Below, piece by piece: positions 1 to 5,359 of a stretch of DNA of 7,520 nucleotides (positions within the stretch are counted from its first letter, which is position 1; each line of letters begins with the position of its first letter). The stretch spans positions 1 to 7,520 of the forward strand of contig JAILFQ010000301.1 of assembly GCA_024697505.1 (NCBI GenBank), in the 5' to 3' direction. The notes under the pieces were generated by a model. That model was not told where the DNA came from, ran no database searches, and was given only the letters and a program-made list of their open reading frames with translations. Source of the stretch: Lachnospiraceae bacterium. GTDB lineage: Bacteria; Bacillota; Clostridia; Lachnospirales; Lachnospiraceae. Made by a program: the position numbers and the translations under genes.

Positions 1-187
1 TATATTCAAAATAATATCATTTATACTTGTAAATACACTTGTATTAGAAGCATCCGTACACATACTGCTTTTAAGTTTAACATTTATCAATAATCAAATC
101 AATCTTTCCGATTTCAAACTACGCAAAAATCTTTGACCCCCGATTATGTTGGTGCTACATCCTCCTGTTTACTTTATTTTGGGGGCT

Positions 188-270
188 GTAGAAAATGGTT
201 CAAGGTCTACGCTCCGCTTCGGTCCGCGCATAACCGAGGTCCCCCGGACCTCGTGCGCCCCATCTTCTGC
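188..270. repeat. GC-rich nested inverted repeat (intergenic element or structured RNA)
   Basis: The first 277 bases hold no plausible gene; bases 1-180 are AT-rich and I see nothing definite in them. From about 186 the sequence becomes GC-rich and highly self-complementary. An outer stem pairs 188-198 with 260-270 (11 positions, one wobble, one mismatch). An inner stem pairs 226-230 with 254-258 and 235-242 with 246-253, perfectly, around a CCC loop and a 4-base bulge (231-234). A small CCG-CTT-CGG hairpin (214-222) sits in the unpaired left part. Fold and composition differ sharply from the flanks. It lies just beyond the terminator of the minus-strand coiled-coil gene. It could be a dispersed intergenic repeat of the REP/MITE kind or a small structured RNA. 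The pairing is seen directly; the function is inference. Confidence 0.5.
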
Positions 271-277
271 ACGCGTA

Positions 278-309
278 AAAAAGAGGTACCGTTTCGGGTA
301 CCTCTTTTT
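278..309. terminator. Bidirectional rho-independent terminator
   Basis: A 13-bp perfect stem pairs 278-290 with 297-309 around the 6-base loop GTTTCG. The GC-containing core is GAGGTACC/GGTACCTC. The stem ends in A/T runs on both sides, so either strand gives a hairpin followed by a U tract. It begins one base after the TAG stop of the minus-strand coiled-coil gene (310-312), so its main job is probably to end that transcript. Confidence 0.88.
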
Positions 310-1239
310 CTATAGGTTCTCATCAACCGCCGATCCTTTGATGTCATCTTCGATCAGCTTCATTTTATTAAGCATTTCCTTTACTTCCTGCTGGGCTTCC
401 CGAACATCATTGGCAATAGTTGTTGCTTCCGATGCATTCTCGATCAGCTCCTCGGTAAGTTTTTCATTTGCTTTCCGTTTTTCTTTGGCTGATTCCGCCT
501 TTTCTTCGAGTTCTTCCTTCTTTTCCTTCTCCGCTTTCGCTTTTTCTTTTTCTTCTTCGGCCTTTTTGTCGATGTTTTCTTTTGCCTCATCGACTATCAT
601 CTTTACAATCTCTTTGGAGGCCTCGTCCATAATCTCATCAGCCTGCTTCGCTGCATCGAGGATAGCATGGTGTTTGAGCCTTTCGAGCTTTATTCCGCTT
701 ATTACGCGCTCTTCGTCATATATGCTTTTTTCCGCCTCATACGCTTCTTCCAAAAAAGGCGATTCAAACTCCAAAAGTTCCATGGATCTCTGCTGGTATT
801 CGGATAAGCCGTTTTCTTTGATTTCCTTAAGTCTTGCGTTTTCTTCGGCAGTTAGCTGCACTTTGCTTCCGGGCATATCTTTTCTGAACTCTTTTTCCAA
901 CAATTTCAAATCAAGTTCTTCATCACTGTCCTCTGCCACTCCGTAAAAATCTCTGAATTCGGCTCTGCTTTTTTCCAGCGCACCTATAGACTTACGTGCA
1001 TCTCCGATCTTATTTAATAATTCGCCGATCTTCTCTCTTCTTGAAGTAATATCATTATCTATTTTACGCTCATTCGAAAACGCATCACCGACGATCTTCA
1101 ACGCTCTTTTCTTTGCACTGTCTTTTTTCGCTGTGACCGGATCGACCACGCCGCTCTGTTTTGCAAACTTTGAACCCGTTTTATTCATTGGCTTTTGATT
1201 TTGATCTCCAACGAAAAACTTTGTATTTTGAATCTTCAT
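310..1239 (-). CDS. Lys/Glu-rich coiled-coil protein of unknown function
   Basis: A 309-residue protein I do not recognise. It has no signal peptide, no membrane segment and no visible catalytic motif, so it is probably cytoplasmic. Residues about 1-50 are basic and low in predicted structure. Residues 55-100 are charged and helical, 100-185 form a mixed acidic helical region, and 195-295 form a long coiled coil. Residues 205-260 there consist almost entirely of Lys, Glu and Ala. No Cys or Trp is present. The start is supported by AGGGAGGG (RBS, 1245-1252 on the complement) six bases upstream. A strong terminator abuts the stop. The gene lies 88 bases downstream of the hipA remnant on the same strand, and only a weak dyad intervenes, so read-through from hipBA is possible. 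A long plus-strand reading frame opposite is a Ser/Phe-rich shadow of the Lys/Glu codons. The CDS call is confident; the role is unknown. Confidence 0.85.
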   Translation of the reverse strand: MKIQNTKFFVGDQNQKPMNKTGSKFAKQSGVVDPVTAKKDSAKKRALKIVGDAFSNERKIDNDITSRREKIGELLNKIGDARKSIGALEKSRAEFRDFYGVAEDSDEELDLKLLEKEFRKDMPGSKVQLTAEENARLKEIKENGLSEYQQRSMELLEFESPFLEEAYEAEKSIYDEERVISGIKLERLKHHAILDAAKQADEIMDEASKEIVKMIVDEAKENIDKKAEEEKEKAKAEKEKKEELEEKAESAKEKRKANEKLTEELIENASEATTIANDVREAQQEVKEMLNKMKLIEDDIKGSAVDENL

Positions 1240-1263
1240 GGCCGCCCTCCCTTAAAAGTGCAG

Positions 1264-1322
1264 TATACCTATATGCAATATATCGGTATATTAAGAAGAG
1301 AAAATTAATCTTCTCTCTTCTT
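1264..1322. other. Two adjacent dyads between hipA remnant and coiled-coil gene
   Basis: The 88-base gap contains two inverted repeats. TATACC (1264-1269) pairs with GGTATA (1285-1290), extended inward by TATAT/ATATA (1270-1274 with 1278-1282). AAGAAGAGA (1293-1301) pairs perfectly with TCTCTTCTT (1314-1322). Read on the minus strand, the second could be a weak terminator for hipBA, but only a mixed TTCTTAATATA follows it, not a U tract. The first lies just upstream of the coiled-coil gene and includes a TATACT that could be its -10 box (complement of 1262-1267), although no good -35 is seen. Pairing is seen directly; the functions are inferred. Confidence 0.4.
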
Positions 1323-1327
1323 ACATC

Positions 1328-1717
1328 CTAATTATTGAACGCCGGTCTCATATTTTCTATCTGTCCCCGTGATAATCCACACTCTTTAGCCATACGCTCC
1401 CAGTTACTCTTTACTACCATCTGAATCTCTTCTGCAAGCTTTTCTGCCTTTTCTGCCGTTATTCCAAATCTTGGAGCAATACTTGTTGCAAGCGGGATTG
1501 AAATGCTGTTATCTTTATCATCAACCAATAATGAAAGTTCATCACCATAAGGAACCGGATTAACATCATATAACGGTGATAACTTCCATCCATTGTCATA
1601 TTCAAACGAATAGGATTCTCCACCCTTTATCACCACAACATAAAGCCTTCCTAAAAGGATTGGCGCCCCGGACGAAAAATCATCGTATACGAGAATTGTT
1701 TTGTCTTCTCCTGCCAT
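1328..1717 (-). CDS. HipA-like protein with kinase core deleted (remnant)
   Basis: A 129-residue protein built from the two ends of a HipA-type Ser/Thr kinase; family members are around 400 residues or more. Residues 7-44 match the start of the HipA N-subdomain (ILVYDD, then G-L-Y and SFEYDNGW). Residues 43-127 match the HipA C-terminal region (W-K-LSPLYDVNPVP, then DDKDNS and a helical tail ending SRGQIENMRPAF). The intervening nucleotide-binding part, phosphorylated-serine loop and catalytic loop are absent, so kinase activity is not expected. The join is in frame at about Trp44 (1586-1588), where both halves of a normal HipA can carry a GW-like motif, which suggests deletion at a short homology. 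Start: GGAGG six to eight bases upstream, with the ATG overlapping the hipB stop (TAATG). It is probably a decaying toxin gene. A retained regulatory role, such as binding HipB, is possible but unproven. Confidence 0.75.
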   Translation of the reverse strand: MAGEDKTILVYDDFSSGAPILLGRLYVVVIKGGESYSFEYDNGWKLSPLYDVNPVPYGDELSLLVDDKDNSISIPLATSIAPRFGITAEKAEKLAEEIQMVVKSNWERMAKECGLSRGQIENMRPAFNN

Positions 1718-2037
1718 TATTTTTTCCTCCGTGTAGCACGTTTTCTTGTCATAAGGTTTAGATCCTGCATCTGTCTGCCGAATTCATCATCTTTGGCAAC
1801 AAGCAGTAAATCCTTGTCCATATTATTAAGTGCATGCAGAACAGCCGCATATATTCCCATAGCTACAGCAGGATTACCTGATTCCACCTTCCACAGAGAA
1901 GCCCTGCTGATCCCCGCACGCTCTGCAACCAACTCCGCAGGTAAGTTTCTGCGAAGTCTTGCCAGTTTTATCTGCTCTCCCATGTTTTTAAGGATTTCTT
2001 CTGTTGTCGTTACTATATTATATGCGGCTTTTTTCAT
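1717..2037 (-). CDS. hipB: HipB-like XRE-family antitoxin/repressor
   Basis: A 106-residue DNA-binding protein of the Cro/C1 (XRE) family. The helix-turn-helix spans residues about 20-56, with recognition helix ISRASLWKVESG (43-54). The segment after it (MGIYAAVLHALN, then LLLVAKDDEFGRQMQDL) is typical of HipB-like regulators next to hipA. A very basic tail (RKRATRRKK) closes the protein. In the HipBA family the protein dimerises, represses its own promoter and neutralises the HipA kinase. I chose Met at 2035-2037 over the upstream ATG at 2100 because a GAGGAC ribosome site (about 2045-2050) precedes it with 9-base spacing, and because the good promoter (2071-2100) would overlap the longer version. 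It overlaps the shortened hipA by one base, so the two are translationally coupled. With HipA lacking its kinase core, it may now act as a stand-alone repressor. Confidence 0.85.
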   Translation of the reverse strand: MKKAAYNIVTTTEEILKNMGEQIKLARLRRNLPAELVAERAGISRASLWKVESGNPAVAMGIYAAVLHALNNMDKDLLLVAKDDEFGRQMQDLNLMTRKRATRRKK

Positions 2038-2070
2038 AATGTACGTCCTCTTGTATCTTTTATGTTTTCT

Positions 2071-2100
2071 ATTATAATCGTTATCTACATTTAATGTCAA
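2071..2100 (-). promoter_or_regulatory. Sigma-A-type promoter of hipB operon
   Basis: On the minus strand, a consensus TTGACA (complement of 2095-2100) and a consensus TATAAT (complement of 2071-2076) are separated by 18 bases. Transcription would start near 2064, leaving a leader of about 27 bases before the hipB ATG at 2037. Both boxes match the consensus exactly, so this is one of the better promoter calls in the window. Confidence 0.75.
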
Positions 2101-2123
2101 TAATAAAAAACATTACATATGTA
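2087..2123. promoter_or_regulatory. Candidate HipB operators (two ACAT/ATGT palindromes)
   Basis: ACATTTAATGT (2087-2097) is a perfect 11-base palindrome covering part of the hipB -35 box. TACATATGTA (2114-2123) is a second palindrome with the same ACAT/ATGT arms, immediately upstream of the promoter. HipB-type proteins repress their own operons from palindromes at the promoter, so these are plausible sites. AT-rich DNA produces short palindromes by chance, which limits confidence. Confidence 0.4.
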
Positions 2124-2230
2124 CTTTATCTTAGATTCCTGTGCTCTCCGGTTGAATTCTTACTCTTATAATAGCGGATTTCCCCTGAAAAACGCCCCCG
2201 GAAACTCAAAACAAAAAGTTCGTTTTTTTA

Positions 2231-2262
2231 TTGACAATCTTTTTCGGAGAGCATACTATAAT
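2231..2262 (+). promoter_or_regulatory. Promoter of the SDR gene with long spacer
   Basis: A consensus TTGACA (2231-2236) and a consensus TATAAT (2257-2262) are separated by 20 bases, longer than the usual 16-18. A TACTAT at 2254-2259 would give a normal 17-base spacer but a poorer -10. A second TATAAT at 2271-2276 has no matching -35. A long spacer between perfect boxes is typical of promoters activated by MerR-family regulators, but none is encoded in the window. The spacer holds CGGAGAGCA (2245-2253), the exact reverse complement of 2142-2150. Confidence 0.55.
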
Positions 2263-2294
2263 CTTAACTTTATAATGTAGAAAGGGGAACATCT

Positions 2295-3044
2295 ATGTTC
2301 GAAATTAATGGTAAAACAGCAATTGTAACAGGTGGCACTTCCGGTATCGGTCTTGCAACCGCAGAAGCACTTCTTAAAAAGGGTGCAAAGGTAGTTATTT
2401 CAGGTCGTAACGCACAGCGTGGCGCTGAAGCAGAAGCACAGCTTAAAAAGATTTCTTCCGATGTGATATATGTTCAGACAGATACCAGCAAAGAAGAGGA
2501 TGTAAAGAAGCTCGTTGATTTTGCAGTAGAAAAGTTTGGTTCTCTTGACATCATGTTCAACAATGCCGGCATTGGCATTCAGGGAACAGTTGACCAGATG
2601 AGCGGTGACGATTTCCGCAAGGTGATCGACATCAACCTCAATGGTGTATTCTATGGTATTAAGTACGCTGCCATTCAGATGAAGAAGCAGGGTAAGGGAG
2701 GCGCTATCGTTAGTACTTCCTCAATCGAAGGATTTATTGGAGATCCTCTTATCCCTTCATACAACGCAGCAAAAGGCGGCGTAAACATTCTTACAAAGTC
2801 TTCCGCACTTGCTCTTGCAAAGGACGGCATACGTGTTAACACAGTTAACCCGGGCTACATCACAACAGGCATGGTTAATGAGGATACAATGGGTAAAGAA
2901 GGAATTAAATACCTTATTTCCCTTCACCCACTCGGACGTCTCGGTACTTCCGAAGAAATCGCACATGGCGTTATCTTCCTTATCGAGAACGAGTTCGTTA
3001 CAGGATTTAACCTCCTCATCGACGGCGGTTACACTGCTCAGTAA
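2295..3044 (+). CDS. Short-chain dehydrogenase/reductase (SDR), classical type
   Basis: A 249-residue classical SDR, full length for the family (about 250), forming a single Rossmann domain. Seen directly: the cofactor glycine motif TGGTSGIG (12-19), Asp63 at the adenine pocket, NNAG (89-92), Asn114, catalytic Ser143 and the YNAAK pair Tyr156/Lys160, then VNPGYITT (184-191) after the active site, and the usual C-terminal DGGYTAQ. Arg38 after the second beta strand, with no Asp there, suggests NADP(H) rather than NAD(H); this is inference. The substrate cannot be read from sequence: family members include 3-oxoacyl-ACP reductases and alcohol or hydroxysteroid dehydrogenases, and no fatty-acid genes adjoin it. 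AAAGGGG (2281-2287) is the ribosome site, seven bases from ATG. The gene appears to be monocistronic, with its own promoter (2231-2262) and a strong terminator (3063-3098), and is divergent from hipB. Confidence 0.93.
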   Translation: MFEINGKTAIVTGGTSGIGLATAEALLKKGAKVVISGRNAQRGAEAEAQLKKISSDVIYVQTDTSKEEDVKKLVDFAVEKFGSLDIMFNNAGIGIQGTVDQMSGDDFRKVIDINLNGVFYGIKYAAIQMKKQGKGGAIVSTSSIEGFIGDPLIPSYNAAKGGVNILTKSSALALAKDGIRVNTVNPGYITTGMVNEDTMGKEGIKYLISLHPLGRLGTSEEIAHGVIFLIENEFVTGFNLLIDGGYTAQ

Positions 3045-3062
3045 TATAGGTTAATAAAATTC

Positions 3063-3098
3063 GACCCTGTCGGGCTAAAACCTGACAGGGTCTTTTTT
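3063..3098 (+). terminator. Rho-independent terminator after SDR gene
   Basis: A 12-bp stem pairs GACCCTGTCGGG (3063-3074) with CCTGACAGGGTC (3081-3092), with one G-T wobble and loop CTAAAA, followed by six T (3093-3098). It lies 18 bases after the SDR stop. A short CACC/GGTG hairpin with a T-rich tail follows at about 3100-3119 as a possible backup. Opposite, trpS ends at 3121, so the same stem may also stop trpS transcripts, although the minus-strand tail (CGAATTTTATT) is weaker. Confidence 0.9.
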
Positions 3099-3120
3099 CA
3101 CCTCAAAAGGTGTCTTCTTT

Positions 3121-4218
3121 TTAATGTTTTAAAAGTTCTTTCCACTCACCGATAATGGAACGGTCCTCAAAATAATCGATCTTCATCGCTTTTCTGACTC
3201 TGGCAAGTGTTTCATTGGTGGTTTCAATTGCTTTTTCTGTTCCCTCTTTAATAATGTCATACACTGAGTCAATATCCGCTTCCCACTTTGCTCTTTCGGC
3301 TCTTATAGGAGAAAGGGTTTCTTCAAGTATGTTTATAAGGAATTTCTTACACGTTCCGTCTCCAAGTCCGCCTCTTCTGTAATGTTCCTTCATTTCTTCC
3401 AGGTTTGCATATTCCGGTAAGTATTCTGCAAAGTGTCCGTCATTACATAAAGCATCAAGATATGTAAACACAACGTTTCCTTCGGTATGGCCCGGGTCCG
3501 TAATCTGAAGATGTGTCGGATCCGTAAACATTCTTCCGTTTACCTGCTTTTTAACAGTTTTGGAATCGTCGGAGAGGTAAATGCAGTTTCCCAAGGACTT
3601 GCTCATTTTTGCCTTTCCGTCCACTCCCGGAAGTCTTCTTTGCATTTCATTTTCAGGTATCATTGCAGTCGGAAGAACTAAGGTTTCTCCGTAAATCCTG
3701 TTAAATTTCTCTACAATTTCCCTTGCCTGTTCCAACATAGGCAACTGGTCTTCTCCAACCGGTACAACATTGGCGTTAAACGCTGTAATATCTGCTGCCT
3801 GCGAAACAGGATAAATAAAAAATCCTGTAGGAAGGCCTTCTTCCGCAAAACCTCTCATTTGAATCTCGGATTTTACCGTAGGATTTCTGGAAAGGCGTGC
3901 GGTAGTTACCAGATTTGTATAATAAAATGTAAGAGCATGCAGAGCAGGAAGCGCAGACTGCACGCATATCGTTGTCTTTTTCGGGTCTATTCCCACAGAA
4001 AGATAGTCTAAAACAACATTTACAATATTGTCTCTTATCTTTCTTGGATTATCTGCGTTATCTGTAAGCGCCTGATCATCTGCTATCAGAATGTAGATAT
4101 CGTCATATTTCCCGGAATTTTGCAGTTCAACTCTGCGTTTTAGCGAACCCACATAGTGTCCAAGGTGCAAACGGCCTGTAGGACGGTCGCCTGTTAATAT
4201 AATATTTTTGTCTCCCAT
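3121..4218 (-). CDS. trpS: Tryptophan--tRNA ligase (TrpRS)
   Basis: A 365-residue class I aminoacyl-tRNA synthetase that activates tryptophan with ATP and charges tRNA-Trp in the cytoplasm. Seen directly: the HIGH-type signature TGRLHLGH (14-21), followed by Y-V-G-S; the YPVSQAADI stretch (136-144) and GEDQ (155-158), diagnostic of TrpRS rather than TyrRS; and the KMSKS loop (204-208), followed by LGN. It is somewhat longer than the roughly 330-residue Bacillus enzyme, and extra residues around 210-290 fit the longer bacterial TrpRS subgroup. Start: GGAGAG (4224-4229) five bases upstream of ATG. A TTGAAT-N16-TATAAT promoter (4261-4288) would give a leader of about 36 bases, too short for a T-box, so tryptophan-tRNA control of the usual Firmicute kind is not visible. 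The gene is convergent with the SDR gene. Confidence 0.97.
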   Translation of the reverse strand: MGDKNIILTGDRPTGRLHLGHYVGSLKRRVELQNSGKYDDIYILIADDQALTDNADNPRKIRDNIVNVVLDYLSVGIDPKKTTICVQSALPALHALTFYYTNLVTTARLSRNPTVKSEIQMRGFAEEGLPTGFFIYPVSQAADITAFNANVVPVGEDQLPMLEQAREIVEKFNRIYGETLVLPTAMIPENEMQRRLPGVDGKAKMSKSLGNCIYLSDDSKTVKKQVNGRMFTDPTHLQITDPGHTEGNVVFTYLDALCNDGHFAEYLPEYANLEEMKEHYRRGGLGDGTCKKFLINILEETLSPIRAERAKWEADIDSVYDIIKEGTEKAIETTNETLARVRKAMKIDYFEDRSIIGEWKELLKH

Positions 4219-4260
4219 TATTTCTCTCCGTTTTTCTCTTCAAATATTTAGCTACTTTAT

Positions 4261-4288
4261 ATTATAAATACAATTCCAATAAATTCAA
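4261..4288 (-). promoter_or_regulatory. Candidate trpS promoter
   Basis: On the minus strand, TTGAAT (complement of 4283-4288) and a perfect TATAAT (complement of 4261-4266) are spaced by 16 bases. Transcription would start near 4254. The intergenic gap (4219-4319) contains no clear terminator for the upstream XRE gene, so some trpS transcription may come from that operon. Confidence 0.55.
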
Positions 4289-4319
4289 CTTTATTATCAA
4301 AGTTATTCCCGATCCGCCT

Positions 4320-4535
4320 CTATTTTACAGCGTCTTCTTCGTACTCCAGAATATCTCCCGGGCTGCACTGTAAAGCTTTGCATATTGCGTCAAGGGTTTC
4401 AAACCTTATACCCTTCATTTTACCGGTCTTAAGGTTGGACATATTTACATTTGTCATTCCAACCTTTTCCGCCAGTTCGTTAAGTGACATTTTGCGGTCC
4501 GCCATCATTCGGTCCAGTCTTACTATTATAGCCAT
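4320..4535 (-). CDS. Small XRE-family regulator (YozG-like)
   Basis: A 71-residue protein that is essentially one Cro/C1 helix-turn-helix domain. The HTH covers about residues 16-40 (MSLNELAEKVGMTNVNMSNLKTGK), followed by the FETLDAICKALQCSPGDILEY segment typical of this small regulator group. It has no other domain. Start ATG (4533-4535) has GGAGG (4542-4546) six bases upstream. That ribosome site adjoins the stop codon of the DUF2975 gene (4547-4549), leaving 11 bases between the genes, so the pair is one operon. Membrane DUF2975 proteins and small XRE proteins are a recurrent neighbour pair in Firmicutes; the membrane partner may modulate the regulator, but that link is inferred. It is the natural candidate to bind the twin palindromes flanking the operon promoter. 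YozG is the family label; no specific function is established here. Confidence 0.9.
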   Translation of the reverse strand: MAIIVRLDRMMADRKMSLNELAEKVGMTNVNMSNLKTGKMKGIRFETLDAICKALQCSPGDILEYEEDAVK

Positions 4536-4546
4536 ACTTTCCCTCC

Positions 4547-5170
4547 TTAAGCAATTGTATCCATATCTTCTTTGAGGGCCAGACCTTTTTCAAAGATATA
4601 GCCGATTCCGCAAATGATAATCGCAATCCCGATCATATAGATCCTCTCCATCTCCATTACTGAATATATGTAATTAAATTTGATAAGAGACATTGTTTTT
4701 CTTACTATTTCCGGTACAAAGGCAACTGCGATCTGAAGTTTGCAGATAGCTCTTACAAGCTTTATGTTCCCTGCTGTAAAAGGATTTCCGCTGCAGGAAA
4801 TCATGTATATCTTAATAACAAGATAAAGCATGGCGCATATCAGCGCGGTATACAAAAATTTGTTTGTTACCCTCATTATATGGCAATACTTGTAATCCGT
4901 GTTGCCATTCTTATCTAAAAGAGCGTATTCGTTCCGGTCAACCTGAGTTTTGTTTTCCCCTTTTATATAAAGGTTGTATACCTGTCCCGCCTGAGGATAA
5001 TCCTCCAGCTTTTCGTACTTTATCTCGTATTCGCTTTCGTCTACACAAATAAGCCGTACCACATCCACTGCTTTAAGCACAACTATCATTACCAGCACAA
5101 ATGATAAAAACTCTGCAAAGTAAACTTTTGCACTTTTTCTGTCTTTTTTCTTTTCAGCCGCATTTTCCAT
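4547..5170 (-). CDS. DUF2975 family membrane protein
   Basis: A 207-residue integral membrane protein with four predicted hydrophobic segments at about 20-42, 105-123, 142-155 and 177-193. A charged, probably extracytoplasmic, loop of about 60 residues lies between the first two. Family marks are GNPFT-GN at about 128-135 after the second segment and the C-terminal FEKGLALKEDMDTIA. No enzymatic motif is visible, and the family's function is unknown. I chose Met at 5168-5170 rather than the ATG at 5183-5185. GGGGAGG (5177-5183) stands six bases before the former, whereas the longer start overlaps that ribosome site. The gene is followed after 11 bases by a small XRE regulator, the usual partner. 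It is transcribed from a promoter at 5252-5280 that sits between two matching palindromes, so expression is probably controlled tightly. Confidence 0.88.
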   Translation of the reverse strand: MENAAEKKKDRKSAKVYFAEFLSFVLVMIVVLKAVDVVRLICVDESEYEIKYEKLEDYPQAGQVYNLYIKGENKTQVDRNEYALLDKNGNTDYKYCHIMRVTNKFLYTALICAMLYLVIKIYMISCSGNPFTAGNIKLVRAICKLQIAVAFVPEIVRKTMSLIKFNYIYSVMEMERIYMIGIAIIICGIGYIFEKGLALKEDMDTIA

Positions 5171-5214
5171 AAAAAACCTCCCCATCTCAAACTATGATTT
5201 TATGTTGGCAGCAA

Positions 5215-5241
5215 TTTAAAGTGTTACTTTAAATTTTTAAA
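5215..5241. repeat. Twin palindrome copy 1 (candidate operator, downstream of promoter)
   Basis: TTTAAAGT-GTT-ACTTTAAA (5215-5233) is a perfect palindrome with 8-base arms, followed by TTTTTAAA. The whole 27-base unit recurs at 5288-5314 with a single mismatch (the central G becomes T). This copy lies within the predicted 5' leader of the DUF2975 operon. Its position and symmetry suggest a repressor site, probably for the operon's own XRE protein. Confidence 0.6.
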
Positions 5242-5251
5242 TTCTGACTAG

Positions 5252-5280
5252 ATATTACCAGCATAATTTTAGTTTGTCAA
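5252..5280 (-). promoter_or_regulatory. Promoter of DUF2975-XRE operon
   Basis: On the minus strand, a consensus TTGACA (complement of 5275-5280) is followed after 17 bases by TAATAT (complement of 5252-5257). The -10 is preceded by TGG, an extended -10 that compensates for its two mismatches. Transcription would start near 5245, giving a leader of about 75 bases that contains the downstream palindrome. Confidence 0.65.
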
Positions 5281-5287
5281 GGGAGAT

Positions 5288-5314
5288 TTTAAAGTTTTAC
5301 TTTAAATTTTTAAA
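5288..5314. repeat. Twin palindrome copy 2 (candidate operator, upstream of promoter)
   Basis: TTTAAAGT-TTT-ACTTTAAA (5288-5306) plus TTTTTAAA, identical to copy 1 at 26 of 27 positions and in the same orientation. It lies just upstream of the TTGACA at 5275-5280. The start-to-start spacing is 73 bases, close to seven helical turns, so proteins on both copies would face the same side of the DNA. It lies between the stop of the flavodiiron gene (5360) and the promoter. Confidence 0.6.
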
Positions 5315-5359
5315 CCAAACCTTAAGACTCGCTTTCGGTTCCATAAACTTCAATCTGAG

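Noticed and set aside
137..185. CCCCC/GGGGG pairing as an outer extension of the GC-rich element
   Set aside because: Only five G-C pairs with a 39-base unpaired AT-rich interior; chance pairing is likely.
146..946. Long plus-strand reading frame opposite the coiled-coil gene
   Set aside because: It is Ser/Phe-rich low-complexity sequence, the expected antisense of Lys/Glu codons, with no ribosome site. The minus-strand gene has a strong RBS and terminator.
1277..1290. CCGATAT on the minus strand as a sigma-28 (flagellar) promoter for the coiled-coil gene
   Set aside because: No TAAA-type -35 element at the required 15-16 base distance, and the heptamer is part of an AT-rich dyad.
2038..2100. 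Upstream ATG (2100) adding 21 residues to HipB
   Set aside because: The extension would cover the consensus -10 and -35 boxes and has no ribosome site. The internal Met at 2035-2037 has a good one.
5171..5185. Upstream ATG (5185) for the DUF2975 protein
   Set aside because: This ATG lies within the GGGGAGG ribosome site that serves the Met at 5168-5170.
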